A DNA stretch of 38,034 bases. Source: an uncultured Bacilli bacterium (lineage in GTDB: Bacteria; Bacillota_I; Bacilli_A; RF39; UBA660). The notes below the pieces were generated by a model, which worked only from the letters and a program-made list of their open reading frames with translations, was not told where the DNA came from and searched no databases. The DNA lies in the NCBI GenBank assembly GCA_947589435.1, contig CANQBI010000016.1, positions 1-38,034 on the forward strand. Reading direction: 5' to 3'. The position numbers and the translations under genes are program-made. Below are positions 1 through 9,776 of the stretch, piece by piece. Each line of letters begins with the position of its first letter. The stretch's first letter is position 1.

Positions 1-1
1 T

Positions 2-1726
2 CAAGGAACTTCATCTAGTAAAGATACTTCATCAAATGAAGATGAAACCAACGATAACGAAATGAACCATAATCAAATTGATAGTCAAAGTAATAATCAA
101 GGAGATTCATCTAGTGAAGATTCTTCTTTAAATGAAGAAGAAAACAATGATAATGAAATGAATAATAACCAAAGTGATAGTCAAAGCAATAATTCAGGAA
201 CAGCATCTAGTGAAGATAATTCTTCAGATGCAGATGAAACCGATGATAATGAAATGAACAATAATCAAAGTGATAGCCAAAGCAGTAATCAAGGAACTTC
301 ATCTAGTAAAGATTCTTCATCAAATGAAGATGAAACCGATGACAATGAAATGAATAATAACCAAAGTGATAGTCAAAGCAATAATTCAGGAACAGCATCT
401 AGTGAAGATAATTCTTCAGATGCAGATGAAACCGATGATAATGAAATGAACAATAATCAAAGTGATAGCCAAAGCAGTAATCAAGGAACTTCATCTAGTA
501 AAGATTCTTCATCAAATGAAGATGAAACCAACAATAATGAAATGGACAGTATCCAAGGTAATAGTCAAGGAACTTCATCTAATAAAAATACTTCATCAAA
601 TAAAGATGAGAATAATAATCAAACGAATAATAATCAAGATAATCAAGAGACTTCATTTAATGAAGGTGCTCCTTCAAATGAAGAAGAAAACAACGATAAC
701 GAAATGGACGGTATTCAAGGTAATAGTCAAGGAACTTCATCTAATGTAGATACTTCTTCAAATGAAAACGAGAATAATAATCAAATGAATAATAACCAAG
801 ATGGTCAAGAAACATTATCTAATGAAGAAGAAAATGAAAGTGAAAAACAAGAAAAAGATGTGGGACATGATACACATAGTATGTGGAAAGATGCTGTAAA
901 AAGAAGAAAAGAAAAGAATAATCAAGAAGAGAAAAAATGGGAACAAAAAGATAAAGATAGTGATAAAATAAGTGAAAGAGATATATTTGAGCAAAATTTA
1001 GAGGAGAAAAGAAAAGAGTTAGAAAAATTAAAAGACATATTATCTAGGCAAGCAGCAGCGGGATCTGGAGCAGGTCAAAGTGATTTAAAAGTACATGATA
1101 TTGGTAAATCACGACCATTATTGGATTGGAGATATGTATTAAAAGAAGCAATTAATTATGATGTTGATTGGTCTTATAAAAATGCCTATATAGAAGATGG
1201 AGTTGTATGTGCAACCTTAGAAGAACAACCAATGCCAGAAACAGAAATAGTTCTAGATACTAGTGGTTCAATAGATATACTTTTACTTAAGAATTTTTTA
1301 CGAGAATGTAAAAATATTTTGCAAAATTCTAAAATAAAGGTCGGATGTTTTGACGATGAGTTTTATGGATTCCAAGAAATAAGAAGGCAAGAAGACATCG
1401 ATAATATGGATTTTGTTGGTGGTGGAGGAACAAACTTTGAGGTTGCTGTTCAGGCTTTCACTAGAAGAGTCGAAAATAAGATTATTTTTACTGATGGTGA
1501 GGCCGGTATGCCTGAAACACCTCTAGATGCCATATGGATTGTTTTTGGAGGTCTTGAAATTGATCCTCCCGGAGGAAAAGTAATTCAAATTAGTGATGAA
1601 CAATTAGATAGATTATATGGCTATCCGGAACCTTCAGAAGAAAGAATGGATGATGACTATTTTTCTAAAATTTTTAAAAAAGCTGATGATTATATGAAAG
1701 GCCAAACGAGAAAAAGAATATTTTAA
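2..1726 (+). CDS. VWA-like (DUF2201-type) protein with N/S/D/E-rich tandem-repeat region; 5' end truncated by window edge
   Basis: Frame is open from base 2 through the listed ATG at 62, so the gene begins upstream. The C-terminal part (ETEIVLDTSGSID...VGGGGTNFEVAV...IIFTDGEAG...IWIVFGG) is VWA/MIDAS-like. Confidence 0.75.
   Translation, partial: QGTSSSKDTSSNEDETNDNEMNHNQIDSQSNNQGDSSSEDSSLNEEENNDNEMNNNQSDSQSNNSGTASSEDNSSDADETDDNEMNNNQSDSQSSNQGTSSSKDSSSNEDETDDNEMNNNQSDSQSNNSGTASSEDNSSDADETDDNEMNNNQSDSQSSNQGTSSSKDSSSNEDETNNNEMDSIQGNSQGTSSNKNTSSNKDENNNQTNNNQDNQETSFNEGAPSNEEENNDNEMDGIQGNSQGTSSNVDTSSNENENNNQMNNNQDGQETLSNEEENESEKQEKDVGHDTHSMWKDAVKRRKEKNNQEEKKWEQKDKDSDKISERDIFEQNLEEKRKELEKLKDILSRQAAAGSGAGQSDLKVHDIGKSRPLLDWRYVLKEAINYDVDWSYKNAYIEDGVVCATLEEQPMPETEIVLDTSGSIDILLLKNFLRECKNILQNSKIKVGCFDDEFYGFQEIRRQEDIDNMDFVGGGGTNFEVAVQAFTRRVENKIIFTDGEAGMPETPLDAIWIVFGGLEIDPPGGKVIQISDEQLDRLYGYPEPSEERMDDDYFSKIFKKADDYMKGQTRKRIF
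62..541 (+). repeat. Five 96-bp (32-aa) coding repeats, including a near-perfect 192-bp higher-order duplication
   Basis: 32-aa units start at 62, 158, 254, 350 and 446. Unit 158-253 is identical in nucleotides to 350-445. Unit 254-349 matches 446-541 except at its 3' end. Confidence 0.92.
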
Positions 1727-1755
1727 ATAATTGAAAAAATTAGTAAAAATTATTA

Positions 1756-2118
1756 CTAATTTTTCTTTTTATTTACTCCAAACATACCTCCTAATATAGA
1801 GGTTAATAGTAATATAACATAATAGATAATTGTAGATAAATTAATAGTGTTTTCAAAGAGAATTAATTTAATTAAATACATAAATAGAAGAAATATAAAA
1901 CCAATAATTAATCCTTCAATTAAACCTTTCTTTTGTTTTTGATAAGCATTAAAGTAAGAAAGAATAAAGAATAATATAATATTTAAAATAAACATAATTA
2001 TCGTTGTTATACCACTATTTAAACCAATTAAGTTTAAAAGAGATGTAATAAATGTAATCATTAATTCGACTATTAAAAAAATAGCTATAAATTTTAAATA
2101 ATTAAATAATCTAGACAT
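1756..2118 (-). CDS. TIGR04086/YrzE-like small membrane protein
   Basis: Four hydrophobic helices, GLIEGLIIGFIF motif and GGMFGVNKKKN tail. AGG-type RBS before the ATG at 2118. Confidence 0.65.
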   Translation of the reverse strand: MSRLFNYLKFIAIFLIVELMITFITSLLNLIGLNSGITTIIMFILNIILFFILSYFNAYQKQKKGLIEGLIIGFIFLLFMYLIKLILFENTINLSTIIYYVILLLTSILGGMFGVNKKKN

Positions 2119-2191
2119 ATAAATCACCTACTAAATTATAATAAAGTGATTAAAAATATATGAATATTACCATAATATAATTGGTGATTAT

Positions 2192-2839
2192 ATGGAATTA
2201 TTACAAGTTATCTTTAGAACGACTTTCTTTTACTTTTTTGTGTTATTGTGTTTTCGAATAATGGGTAAAAGAGAAATAGGACAGTTAGGAGTCATTGATT
2301 TAATAGTATCTATTTTAATTGCGGAATTAATTGCGATATCGATTGAAAATATTAAAGATAGTATCTTTTTAACGATTATCCCGATTGCGCTTTTAGTTCT
2401 ATTAGAAATTGGCCTTGCCTATATCTCAATTAAATCCAGAACGATTAGAACCTTCTTTGATGGAAAACCCTCATTAATCATTTGTAATGGAAAGCTAAAT
2501 TATCACGAAATGGTTAAACAAAGATATAGTATGGATAATCTTCTTTTATCATTAAGACAAAATGAAATTAAAAATGTAGATGAAGTAGAGTATGCTTTTT
2601 TGGAACCTAATGGGAAGTTATCGATTTTTAAATATAATTTCTTAAAAGTACCATCACCATATCCCATGCCTTTAATCCTTGATGGTAGCATTCAAAAGAA
2701 AGCCTTAAAATACATAAGAAAGAACGTTACTTGGCTCGAATATGTCCTAAATTCTAAGGGCTTACAAGTAAAAGATATCTTCTATTGTTTTTATAAAAAG
2801 AAAAAACTCTATATCATAAAACGGGCTGATTTGAAATAG
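2192..2839 (+). CDS. DUF421/YetF-family membrane protein
   Basis: N-terminal FRIMGKREIGQLGVIDLIVSILIAELIAI motif and following cytoplasmic domain typical of the YetF family. Confidence 0.85.
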   Translation: MELLQVIFRTTFFYFFVLLCFRIMGKREIGQLGVIDLIVSILIAELIAISIENIKDSIFLTIIPIALLVLLEIGLAYISIKSRTIRTFFDGKPSLIICNGKLNYHEMVKQRYSMDNLLLSLRQNEIKNVDEVEYAFLEPNGKLSIFKYNFLKVPSPYPMPLILDGSIQKKALKYIRKNVTWLEYVLNSKGLQVKDIFYCFYKKKKLYIIKRADLK

Positions 2840-2852
2840 AAAAAGTTTTTAG

Positions 2853-2882
2853 TTGACAAATAAGTGTTAAGTTATATATAAT
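2853..2882 (+). promoter_or_regulatory. Sigma70-type promoter for the 2915 CDS
   Basis: TTGACA (2853-2858), 18-bp spacer, TATAAT (2877-2882). Confidence 0.55.
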
Positions 2883-2914
2883 TATATTGTAAATGATAGA
2901 AGGTAGTGGGTGTA

Positions 2915-3685
2915 ATGGATAAGTTAAATGATTTATTACAAGAATTGGGGGTTTCAAAAGTAAGACTTTCTAAATACTTAGGAGTATCTAGACAAATGGT
3001 TTATAATTATCTCGTATTAGATAGTTTAGATAAATGGCCTAAAGAAAAGAAAATTTTACTTTTACAATTACTAGATTTAAAAGAAGGAACTAAAGAAGAA
3101 TTAGAAAGCATTAAGGTCGACACAGAATACTTAATGAATGTCGAAAAAAGACTTAATATTGGTGTTAAAAGTGGGAGTGATTTAGATAGTTTCTTAGATT
3201 TAAAAGGACTTGATAAAGAAAGTAGAATTCTTTTAAATGATATAGCCTTTTTATTAAAAGAAAAATTAGAAGAAAATAAAAACAATGATTTTTCCGCAGT
3301 TAAGTATTTACATAACTTATTACAATCTATGGACAATGTTCCGGAGATTAAGTATATTTTAGCGTATATGGCAAAGACAAATGGCTTTATTTCAGCTGAT
3401 GAATATGCTTTTAATGAAGATAAACAATTTATCTTTGAAAGTATTTTATATTCGGCATTAACGCTTTACAACAATGGGGGAGCTAGCAAGAGTAAAGTAA
3501 TGGAAAGTCATAAACGTTTTGTTCAAGAAATTGAAGCGAAAAAAGAAGAAAAATTAAGTAGAACGCAACAACTTAATACCACCAAGATTCAAGCTTTAAA
3601 AGAGTTAGGATATACCGAAATAAATGAAAATAATGCTGCTGAAGTATTCGAAAAAATTGCGGAAATTCAATCCAGAAAAGTATAG
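2915..3685 (+). CDS. HTH (XRE-like) DNA-binding protein
   Basis: N-terminal LQELGVSKVRLSKYLGVSRQMVYNYL helix-turn-helix. The ATG at 2915 is preferred over the upstream GTG. Confidence 0.65.
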   Translation: MDKLNDLLQELGVSKVRLSKYLGVSRQMVYNYLVLDSLDKWPKEKKILLLQLLDLKEGTKEELESIKVDTEYLMNVEKRLNIGVKSGSDLDSFLDLKGLDKESRILLNDIAFLLKEKLEENKNNDFSAVKYLHNLLQSMDNVPEIKYILAYMAKTNGFISADEYAFNEDKQFIFESILYSALTLYNNGGASKSKVMESHKRFVQEIEAKKEEKLSRTQQLNTTKIQALKELGYTEINENNAAEVFEKIAEIQSRKV

Positions 3686-3697
3686 AAAGGTACTCTT

Positions 3698-4510
3698 ATG
3701 AAAAAAACTAAAGATAATGATTTATTTCTCGTATTCTTAGTAGTTATATTAGTTATCATTGCGTTAATCTTAGTTATATTTAAATTAATTAATGGTAAGA
3801 ATTTAAAGACTGATGATAAAGATGTTCTAGAATTACACGAATATTTTAGTACGGATAATTTAGGTAATTGTGAAGGATTACTCACATATAACGATGGAGT
3901 AGTGGAAAATAAAAGTACACGTAGTGATTTAAAACTATGTTTTGCTTATCATAAAACAGAAGGTTTAGAAAAAATAGATGAAGTTACTTATAAAGCTCCG
4001 AAAAAAGATGATTTATGTAATGAAGATGGAATGACTTTTAGAACCGAAGATGACTCAAATATTTGTAAAGTAAGTATTTATACTAAAGAAGAAGTCGAAA
4101 AGACTTATGAGAAAATGTTTGGTGAAAAAGTAGGTAAGGAAGTTACAAGTTTTAAAATTGATGGATTCAATATTTGCTTCTTAAATGATGGAAAATATTA
4201 TTGTGGTTTATCTGATGAAATAACATATACCGTTGGTAGTGATATATCTGTTTATAGATCTATTAAAAAAGCTAGTAAAAGAGGAGATACGATATTTATC
4301 TATGACTACTTTGTTAAACTAGTAGAAGAGAAGTGCTACACTGCTTACGATGATGGCGAAGAAAACACCAGATGTAGTGATGCTTATGGCAAGTTAAAGA
4401 ATAAAAAGATGGATTATGATTTCATTAAGAAATATGGAACATTATATAAACATACTTATGAGAAGAATGAAGATAACACCTATCATTGGGTTAAAAGTGA
4501 AAGAGTATAA
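3698..4510 (+). CDS. Membrane-anchored, cysteine-containing extracytoplasmic protein of unknown function
   Basis: 270-aa ORF with one N-terminal TM helix (LVFLVVILVIIALILVIF) and several Cys in the remainder. Confidence 0.6.
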   Translation: MKKTKDNDLFLVFLVVILVIIALILVIFKLINGKNLKTDDKDVLELHEYFSTDNLGNCEGLLTYNDGVVENKSTRSDLKLCFAYHKTEGLEKIDEVTYKAPKKDDLCNEDGMTFRTEDDSNICKVSIYTKEEVEKTYEKMFGEKVGKEVTSFKIDGFNICFLNDGKYYCGLSDEITYTVGSDISVYRSIKKASKRGDTIFIYDYFVKLVEEKCYTAYDDGEENTRCSDAYGKLKNKKMDYDFIKKYGTLYKHTYEKNEDNTYHWVKSERV

Positions 4511-4522
4511 CTACTCTTTTTT
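4501..4522 (+). terminator. Intrinsic terminator with the stop codon in its loop
   Basis: AGAGTA-TAAC-TACTCT followed by TTTTTT. The TAA at 4508-4510 lies in the hairpin. Confidence 0.7.
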
Positions 4523-4955
4523 TAGTGTCCAACTCCCCTTCTTTTAAAAAATAGGGTATACGTATATATATCCTTATATAATATATAATAATAGGATATA
4601 TACGCGTATTAATCCTTATTTAATATTATTAATAAGGTTATAAATAAAAAAACATTTTTAAATTTTAAATAAAGTAATTTATTGAAATTTATTTTTTGTC
4701 TCATAAAATTTTAACTAATAAATGCTAGAGTAGTTAGACCAAATTCGAGTATTTGGCTAAAATAAGCCAAAAAACAGCCAAATTTTTACTTTGCATAATG
4801 TATATTATGTTAACCAATACTTCGGAAATAGAAATTTGATATATTAAAAATCCTTCTGCTCTTTTATAAATATTAATATTTTTTAATTAATAAATTATGA
4901 TTTAAAAATTAATATATCTTTTATTTATTCATACTATTTTATTAGGTGATTTATT

Positions 4956-5702
4956 GTGAGTGTCGTTAATGCCTTATTAGTATCTTTCTTAGCGGGTATG
5001 TCTACTCTTCTGGGAGGAATTATCATCTTCTTTAAAATAAAAAAAGATAAAATAAATAAGTTTATTACTTTTTGTCTTTCTTTTTCTATTGCTATAATGA
5101 TTGGGGTTAGTATAACTGATTTAATTCCATCCTCATTTTTTACGATTCTTTTTAATTATAATACCATACCAGCTTATCTCATTATTTTTTTATCTTTTAT
5201 CATTGGAGTTATTATTGTTCTTTTCTTAAATAAAGTCATGAACTTTAATAATGATACTTTATATAAATTAGGTATTCTTAGTATGATTGCTTTAATTATC
5301 CATAATTTTCCAGAAGGAATTGCCACCTTTATTGGAAGTATTCAAGATAAAAGTTTAGGGCTTAAATTATCTTTAGCGATTATGATGCATAATATCCCCG
5401 AAGGTATATCCATAGCGGTTCCAATTTACTATGCCACCGGCTCTAAAAAGAAAGCCATAGTTCCTACTTTAATATCGGGACTTGCCGAACCTCTTGGAGC
5501 CCTTCTTGCTTTAATATTTTTAAAAAACTATATTACCCCAGTCATGATTAGTATTACTCTTCTCCTCGTGGCAGGTATCATGATTACTTTATCTATTAAT
5601 GAAATGCTTCCTAAGGCGACATCTTATAAAGAAGATAAATATATTTATTTAGGATTATTTATGGGGTTTATTATTATCTTTATTAATCATTTCTTACTTT
5701 AA
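4956..5702 (+). CDS. ZIP-family metal (zinc) transporter
   Basis: HNFPEGIATF and HNIPEGISIAVPIYYATGSKKKA motifs with multiple TM helices. GTG start with upstream AGGTG. Confidence 0.88.
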   Translation: MSVVNALLVSFLAGMSTLLGGIIIFFKIKKDKINKFITFCLSFSIAIMIGVSITDLIPSSFFTILFNYNTIPAYLIIFLSFIIGVIIVLFLNKVMNFNNDTLYKLGILSMIALIIHNFPEGIATFIGSIQDKSLGLKLSLAIMMHNIPEGISIAVPIYYATGSKKKAIVPTLISGLAEPLGALLALIFLKNYITPVMISITLLLVAGIMITLSINEMLPKATSYKEDKYIYLGLFMGFIIIFINHFLL

Positions 5703-5787
5703 TTAGTAAATATTGCCAAAGATTATCTTTAAATTAAAGTATTATTTTTAAGATGTAAGCCATAATAATACCAGGAGGTAAGATAAT

Positions 5788-5922
5788 ATGAGTAGAAGTT
5801 GTAATAGAGAAGCAAACAATTCTAAAAGCAACAATAGAGAATCTAATAACAGAAGTAACAACAAAAGAAGTAACAACCAAAGTAAAAGCAGCAATTCTCG
5901 TAGTAATAACCAAAGTCGATAA
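5788..5922 (+). CDS. 44-aa Ser/Asn/Arg-rich small protein, absent from the supplied ORF track
   Basis: CCAGGAGGTAAGATAATATG gives a strong RBS. Product MSRSCNREANNSKSNNRESNNRSNNKRSNNQSKSSNSRSNNQSR*, followed by an intrinsic terminator. Confidence 0.65.
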   Translation: MSRSCNREANNSKSNNRESNNRSNNKRSNNQSKSSNSRSNNQSR

Positions 5923-5930
5923 AATAAATA

Positions 5931-5957
5931 AGGACATGATTAATTGTCCTTTTTATT
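5931..5957 (+). terminator. Intrinsic terminator downstream of the small ORF (possibly bidirectional with xerD)
   Basis: AGGACA-tgattaat-TGTCCT followed by TTTTTATTTTTT. Confidence 0.7.
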
Positions 5958-6840
5958 TTTTATAATGGGGATGTTTTTGATAATCCGTAATAATTTTATC
6001 TTTGGAAATATGCGAATATATTTCGGTAGTAGTTATATTTTCATGACCTAAGAGTTCTTGAATTACTCTAAGGTCGGCGCCATTATTAAGTAAATGAGTG
6101 GCAAAAGAGTGTCTTAATACGTGAGGAGATACTTCTTTTTTTATATTAGCATCTTCACACTTCTTTTTTAGAATTTTAAAGAACCCTTGCCTACTCATTC
6201 TTTTACCGGTGTAATTCACAAATAAAAATGGAGATTCTTTATCTTTTAAAATTAATGGCCTGTATTCTTTTATATATAAATTTAAATAATTAATGGTAAT
6301 ATCACTTAAAGGAATAATTCTCTCTTTACTCCCCTTCCCCATTACTTTAATGAAGGCTCCTTTTTCATTATAACTACTAAGATTTAAATCTAAAAGTTCC
6401 GATATTCTAATGCCTGTAGCATATAATACTTCGAGCATGGCTTTATCTCTATAATCAATAGGTTTTTGAAGATTTATATTAAGTAATTCATTTACCTCAT
6501 CTATCGTTAAAAATTTGGGTAGACTCTTCTCTATTTTGGGCATTTTTATATTAAGACAAGGATTAACTTTTATCTCATTATTATCAAGTAAATAATCATA
6601 GAATGATTTTAAAACAGTTAAATAATGGGCATTAGTCTTGGCACTTTCTTTAGAGTCATATAAAAATTGTCTAATTTCATCTTCCGTTAAATTAGTTAAA
6701 CTTTTATCTTCAAAAGAAGAGGATATCTTTTTTAAATTATAAGCATAACTTTCGTAAGTATTATGAGAAAGTTTGCGTTCATATTTTAAATAATTTAAAT
6801 AGTCTTCTACTTTTTCATTTAAAACATTATCCTTATTCAT
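5953..6840 (-). CDS. xerD: Tyrosine recombinase XerD-like
   Basis: YATGIRISELL, GKGSKERIIPL, HVLRHSFATHLLNNGADLRVIQELLGHENITTTEIYSH catalytic motifs. Confidence 0.85.
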   Translation of the reverse strand: MNKDNVLNEKVEDYLNYLKYERKLSHNTYESYAYNLKKISSSFEDKSLTNLTEDEIRQFLYDSKESAKTNAHYLTVLKSFYDYLLDNNEIKVNPCLNIKMPKIEKSLPKFLTIDEVNELLNINLQKPIDYRDKAMLEVLYATGIRISELLDLNLSSYNEKGAFIKVMGKGSKERIIPLSDITINYLNLYIKEYRPLILKDKESPFLFVNYTGKRMSRQGFFKILKKKCEDANIKKEVSPHVLRHSFATHLLNNGADLRVIQELLGHENITTTEIYSHISKDKIITDYQKHPHYKK

Positions 6841-6929
6841 TTACATCACTCTATCTTATTATAACATAATTATTTAATAAATTAGTTATTTTTGATATAA
6901 TAAGGGTAATTAATTATTTAGAAAGATTG

Positions 6930-8135
6930 ATGTTTATGGAAATTTTAGCAGATAAATTAAGACCGCAAAAATTAAGTGATGTTATCGGACAAGATCATTT
7001 AATAGGAAAAGATAAAATATTAACTAATTTAGTCAAAAATAAAAAGATATTTTCCATGATTTTATATGGTAATCCCGGAACTGGTAAAACAAGTATTGCT
7101 TATGCCTTAAGTAAAGAACTCGGGATGAGAACGAAGTTTTTAAATGCCACGATGAGTAAAAAAGAAGATTTTGATAATGCGATTGAAGAGGCCAAGTTCT
7201 ATGGGGATACCATTGTTGTAGTGGATGAAATTCACCGGATGAATAAAGATAAGCAAGATATATTACTTCCTTATATTGAAAAAGGAACAATTATTTTAAT
7301 TGGTTTAACCACCTCTAATCCTTATTATAAAATTAATCCGGCCATTAGAAGTCGTTGTCAAATATTTTCTTTACACGATTTAACTAATGAAGATATTATT
7401 AAGGTTTTAAGTAAGGCCACTAAATCATTAGAAGGTATCAAAACAAACAAAAAGACTTTAGAGTATATTTCTTCCCTTTCTAGTGGAGATGTCAGAAGCG
7501 CTTTAAATCTTTTAGAAGTATCTTACTACTCTACTTCTAATCATGAGGTGAGTATTGAGACCGTTAAAAATATTAATTCGAAACCGGTATTTTTACATGA
7601 TAAAAATGAAGATGGCCATTACGATGTTTTAAGTGCTTTACAAAAATCTATCAGAGGTAGTGATGTCGATGCGACAATTCATTATGTGGCTCGTTTAATT
7701 GAGGCTGAAGACATTGATAGTATTATAAGAAGACTGTCTGTTATTGCTTATGAAGATATCGGGCTTGCAAATCCCGGAATTGGACCCAGACTTGATGCCG
7801 CCGTGGAGGCTGCTTTAAGAGTAGGTCTACCCGAAGCAAGGATTCCTCTTGCCGAGATTGCGATTGAAATGGCTTTATCTCCAAAAAGCAATAGTGCTAT
7901 TATGGCGATTGATAAAGCTTTAGAGGATATTCATAAAGGTAATATTGGGACAGTTCCTAGTCATATAAAAAATGGTAATCCTAATTATTTGTATCCGCAT
8001 AATTTTCCTAACGATTGGGTTAAACAAGAATATTTACCAGAAAAATTAAAAGGAACAAAATACTATATACCAAAAAATAATTTAATTGAAAATAATTTAA
8101 ATAAAGTACATAAAGAAATGAAGGGTGAAAAATGA
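6930..8135 (+). CDS. rarA: Replication-associated recombination protein A (RarA/MgsA AAA+ ATPase)
   Basis: LADKLRPQKLSDVIGQDHL, Walker A GNPGTGKTS, DEIHR, and the YEDIGLANP region. Confidence 0.9.
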   Translation: MFMEILADKLRPQKLSDVIGQDHLIGKDKILTNLVKNKKIFSMILYGNPGTGKTSIAYALSKELGMRTKFLNATMSKKEDFDNAIEEAKFYGDTIVVVDEIHRMNKDKQDILLPYIEKGTIILIGLTTSNPYYKINPAIRSRCQIFSLHDLTNEDIIKVLSKATKSLEGIKTNKKTLEYISSLSSGDVRSALNLLEVSYYSTSNHEVSIETVKNINSKPVFLHDKNEDGHYDVLSALQKSIRGSDVDATIHYVARLIEAEDIDSIIRRLSVIAYEDIGLANPGIGPRLDAAVEAALRVGLPEARIPLAEIAIEMALSPKSNSAIMAIDKALEDIHKGNIGTVPSHIKNGNPNYLYPHNFPNDWVKQEYLPEKLKGTKYYIPKNNLIENNLNKVHKEMKGEK

Positions 8136-9109
8136 AAATAACAATCATGGGTACTGGTGCCTATAGTTTAGGCATTGCTAAACTTTTGTCCAAAGATAAA
8201 AATAAAGAGATAATGCTTTGGACGGAAAATGAAGATACTTTAAAAGAATTTAGAGAAACGCATCAAGTAAAAAGAATCTTTGAAGATGTTGTATTTGATG
8301 ATAATATAAAGATTACGGGTAGCTTTGAAGAAGCTATGCAAAATACTAATTTAATCTTTATGATACCTGCGGCTAAATACATAAAATCCACGGCCGAAAA
8401 TATTAAACCATATTATCATAATACACCAATATGTATTGCCTCAAAAGGAATTGATGAGGCTACTTTAAGTCCTTTATCAGTACTCGTTAAAAACATCTTA
8501 CATACAAATAATATTTGTGTAATATCCGGACCAACTTTTGCCATTGATTTAATCCACGAGGAACCTGCAGCTTTAGCTATTGCGGGTTATAATAAAAAGT
8601 GCACTAATTTTATTAAAAGCACCTTGGAAAATGATACTTTAAAATTAAGAGTATCATCTGATATTATTGGGATTCAATTATGTGGCAGTATTAAAAATAT
8701 TATTGCCATTGCAGCCGGTATTTTAAAAGGTTTAGGTTATTCTGAATCTACTCAAGCTTTCTTAATTAATGAATCCTTACATGATATGAAAAATATTATT
8801 TATGCTCTAGGTGGTAAAAGGAAAACTATTTTATCTTTTGCAGGGATTGGTGATTTACTTCTTACGTGTTCTAGTCCTAAAAGTAGAAACTACTCTTTTG
8901 GCTATGTTATAGGGAGTACTAAGAATAAAAAAGAAATAGATAAGTATTTAAAAGAAAATACCGTTGAGGGTTATTATACTTTAAATTCTATTTATCTTAT
9001 GCTAAATAAAAAAGGAGTTAGTATTCCCCTTATTACCTTAATATATAATATAGTATGTGAGGGAATGAATCCCAGTATGTTAGCCTCATTTCTTATCAGT
9101 AAAAAGTAA
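8132..9109 (+). CDS. gpsA: NAD(P)H-dependent glycerol-3-phosphate dehydrogenase
   Basis: N-terminal Rossmann MGTGAYSLGIAKLL, ISGPTFA, SIKNIIAIAAGI and GIGDLLLTCSSPKSRNY motifs. The start overlaps the rarA stop. Confidence 0.9.
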   Translation: MKITIMGTGAYSLGIAKLLSKDKNKEIMLWTENEDTLKEFRETHQVKRIFEDVVFDDNIKITGSFEEAMQNTNLIFMIPAAKYIKSTAENIKPYYHNTPICIASKGIDEATLSPLSVLVKNILHTNNICVISGPTFAIDLIHEEPAALAIAGYNKKCTNFIKSTLENDTLKLRVSSDIIGIQLCGSIKNIIAIAAGILKGLGYSESTQAFLINESLHDMKNIIYALGGKRKTILSFAGIGDLLLTCSSPKSRNYSFGYVIGSTKNKKEIDKYLKENTVEGYYTLNSIYLMLNKKGVSIPLITLIYNIVCEGMNPSMLASFLISKK

Positions 9110-9763
9110 TTTATTAATAATATAATCGGTTATTAGTAATCCAGCAATACCCGGAGAAGTAATTAAAGAATTTACTTCTCTTTTTTTAATTGGTAAAGAT
9201 TCATTATAAACAACCGTTATTTTACCTAAAATGTTCTCATCTTTAACTTTTTTTCTTAAGATTTTAGCGACTGGATCACCTTTAGTTTTATCTAAAGTGG
9301 TTATTTTTATATGGGAGGCATCTACTCTATTACCCATCCCCATGGCACTTATAATTTCGATATTATTCTTTTTAGCAAACTTAATTAATTCTAATTTTGT
9401 ATTTAAGGTATCACAAGCGTCAATTATGAAGTCATAATCCTTATCTAGATTATTTATATTACTTTTATCTAAAAACTCCTCTAAAGCGTTAATTTTGATG
9501 TTTTCATCTATTTCTTGTGCTAAAGTATTTGCTACTTCTACTTTAGGTAGTCCTAAAGTATTCTTTGTAGCTACTAATTGTCTATTTAAATTAGAAAGTT
9601 CTACTTTATCATTATCAATAACCGTAATATTTTTAAAACCACTTCTAATTAAAGATACAAAGGTAAAACTACCAACTCCTCCACAACCCACTAATAATAT
9701 TTTGGTATTCTCTATTTTCTTAAAATTATCTATGCCAATTAAATTAATTATTCTTTCATACAT
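9086..9763 (-). CDS. tcdA: tRNA threonylcarbamoyladenosine dehydratase (ThiF/TcdA family)
   Basis: LLVGCGGVGSF, DNDKVELSNLNRQ, DACDTLNTK motifs. The 3' end overlaps gpsA by 24 bp, tail to tail. Confidence 0.85.
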   Translation of the reverse strand: MYERIINLIGIDNFKKIENTKILLVGCGGVGSFTFVSLIRSGFKNITVIDNDKVELSNLNRQLVATKNTLGLPKVEVANTLAQEIDENIKINALEEFLDKSNINNLDKDYDFIIDACDTLNTKLELIKFAKKNNIEIISAMGMGNRVDASHIKITTLDKTKGDPVAKILRKKVKDENILGKITVVYNESLPIKKREVNSLITSPGIAGLLITDYIINKLLFTDKK

Positions 9764-9776
9764 ATATTACACCACC

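Noticed and set aside
462-749. Plus-strand ORF overlapping the VWA repeat region
   Set aside because: Alternate-frame reading of the N/S/D/E repeats; no RBS and fully inside the real CDS.
5734-5937. Minus-strand 67-aa ORF
   Set aside because: Antisense to the 44-aa sORF, which has a far better RBS and its own terminator.
5953-6840. XerD-like recombinase as an integrase of a mobile element
   Set aside because: Sequence and chromosomal context look like housekeeping XerD; no att-like repeats found near it.
9086-9109. 24-bp tail-to-tail overlap of gpsA and tcdA
   Set aside because: Noted but ordinary for a compact genome; both stops are clear.
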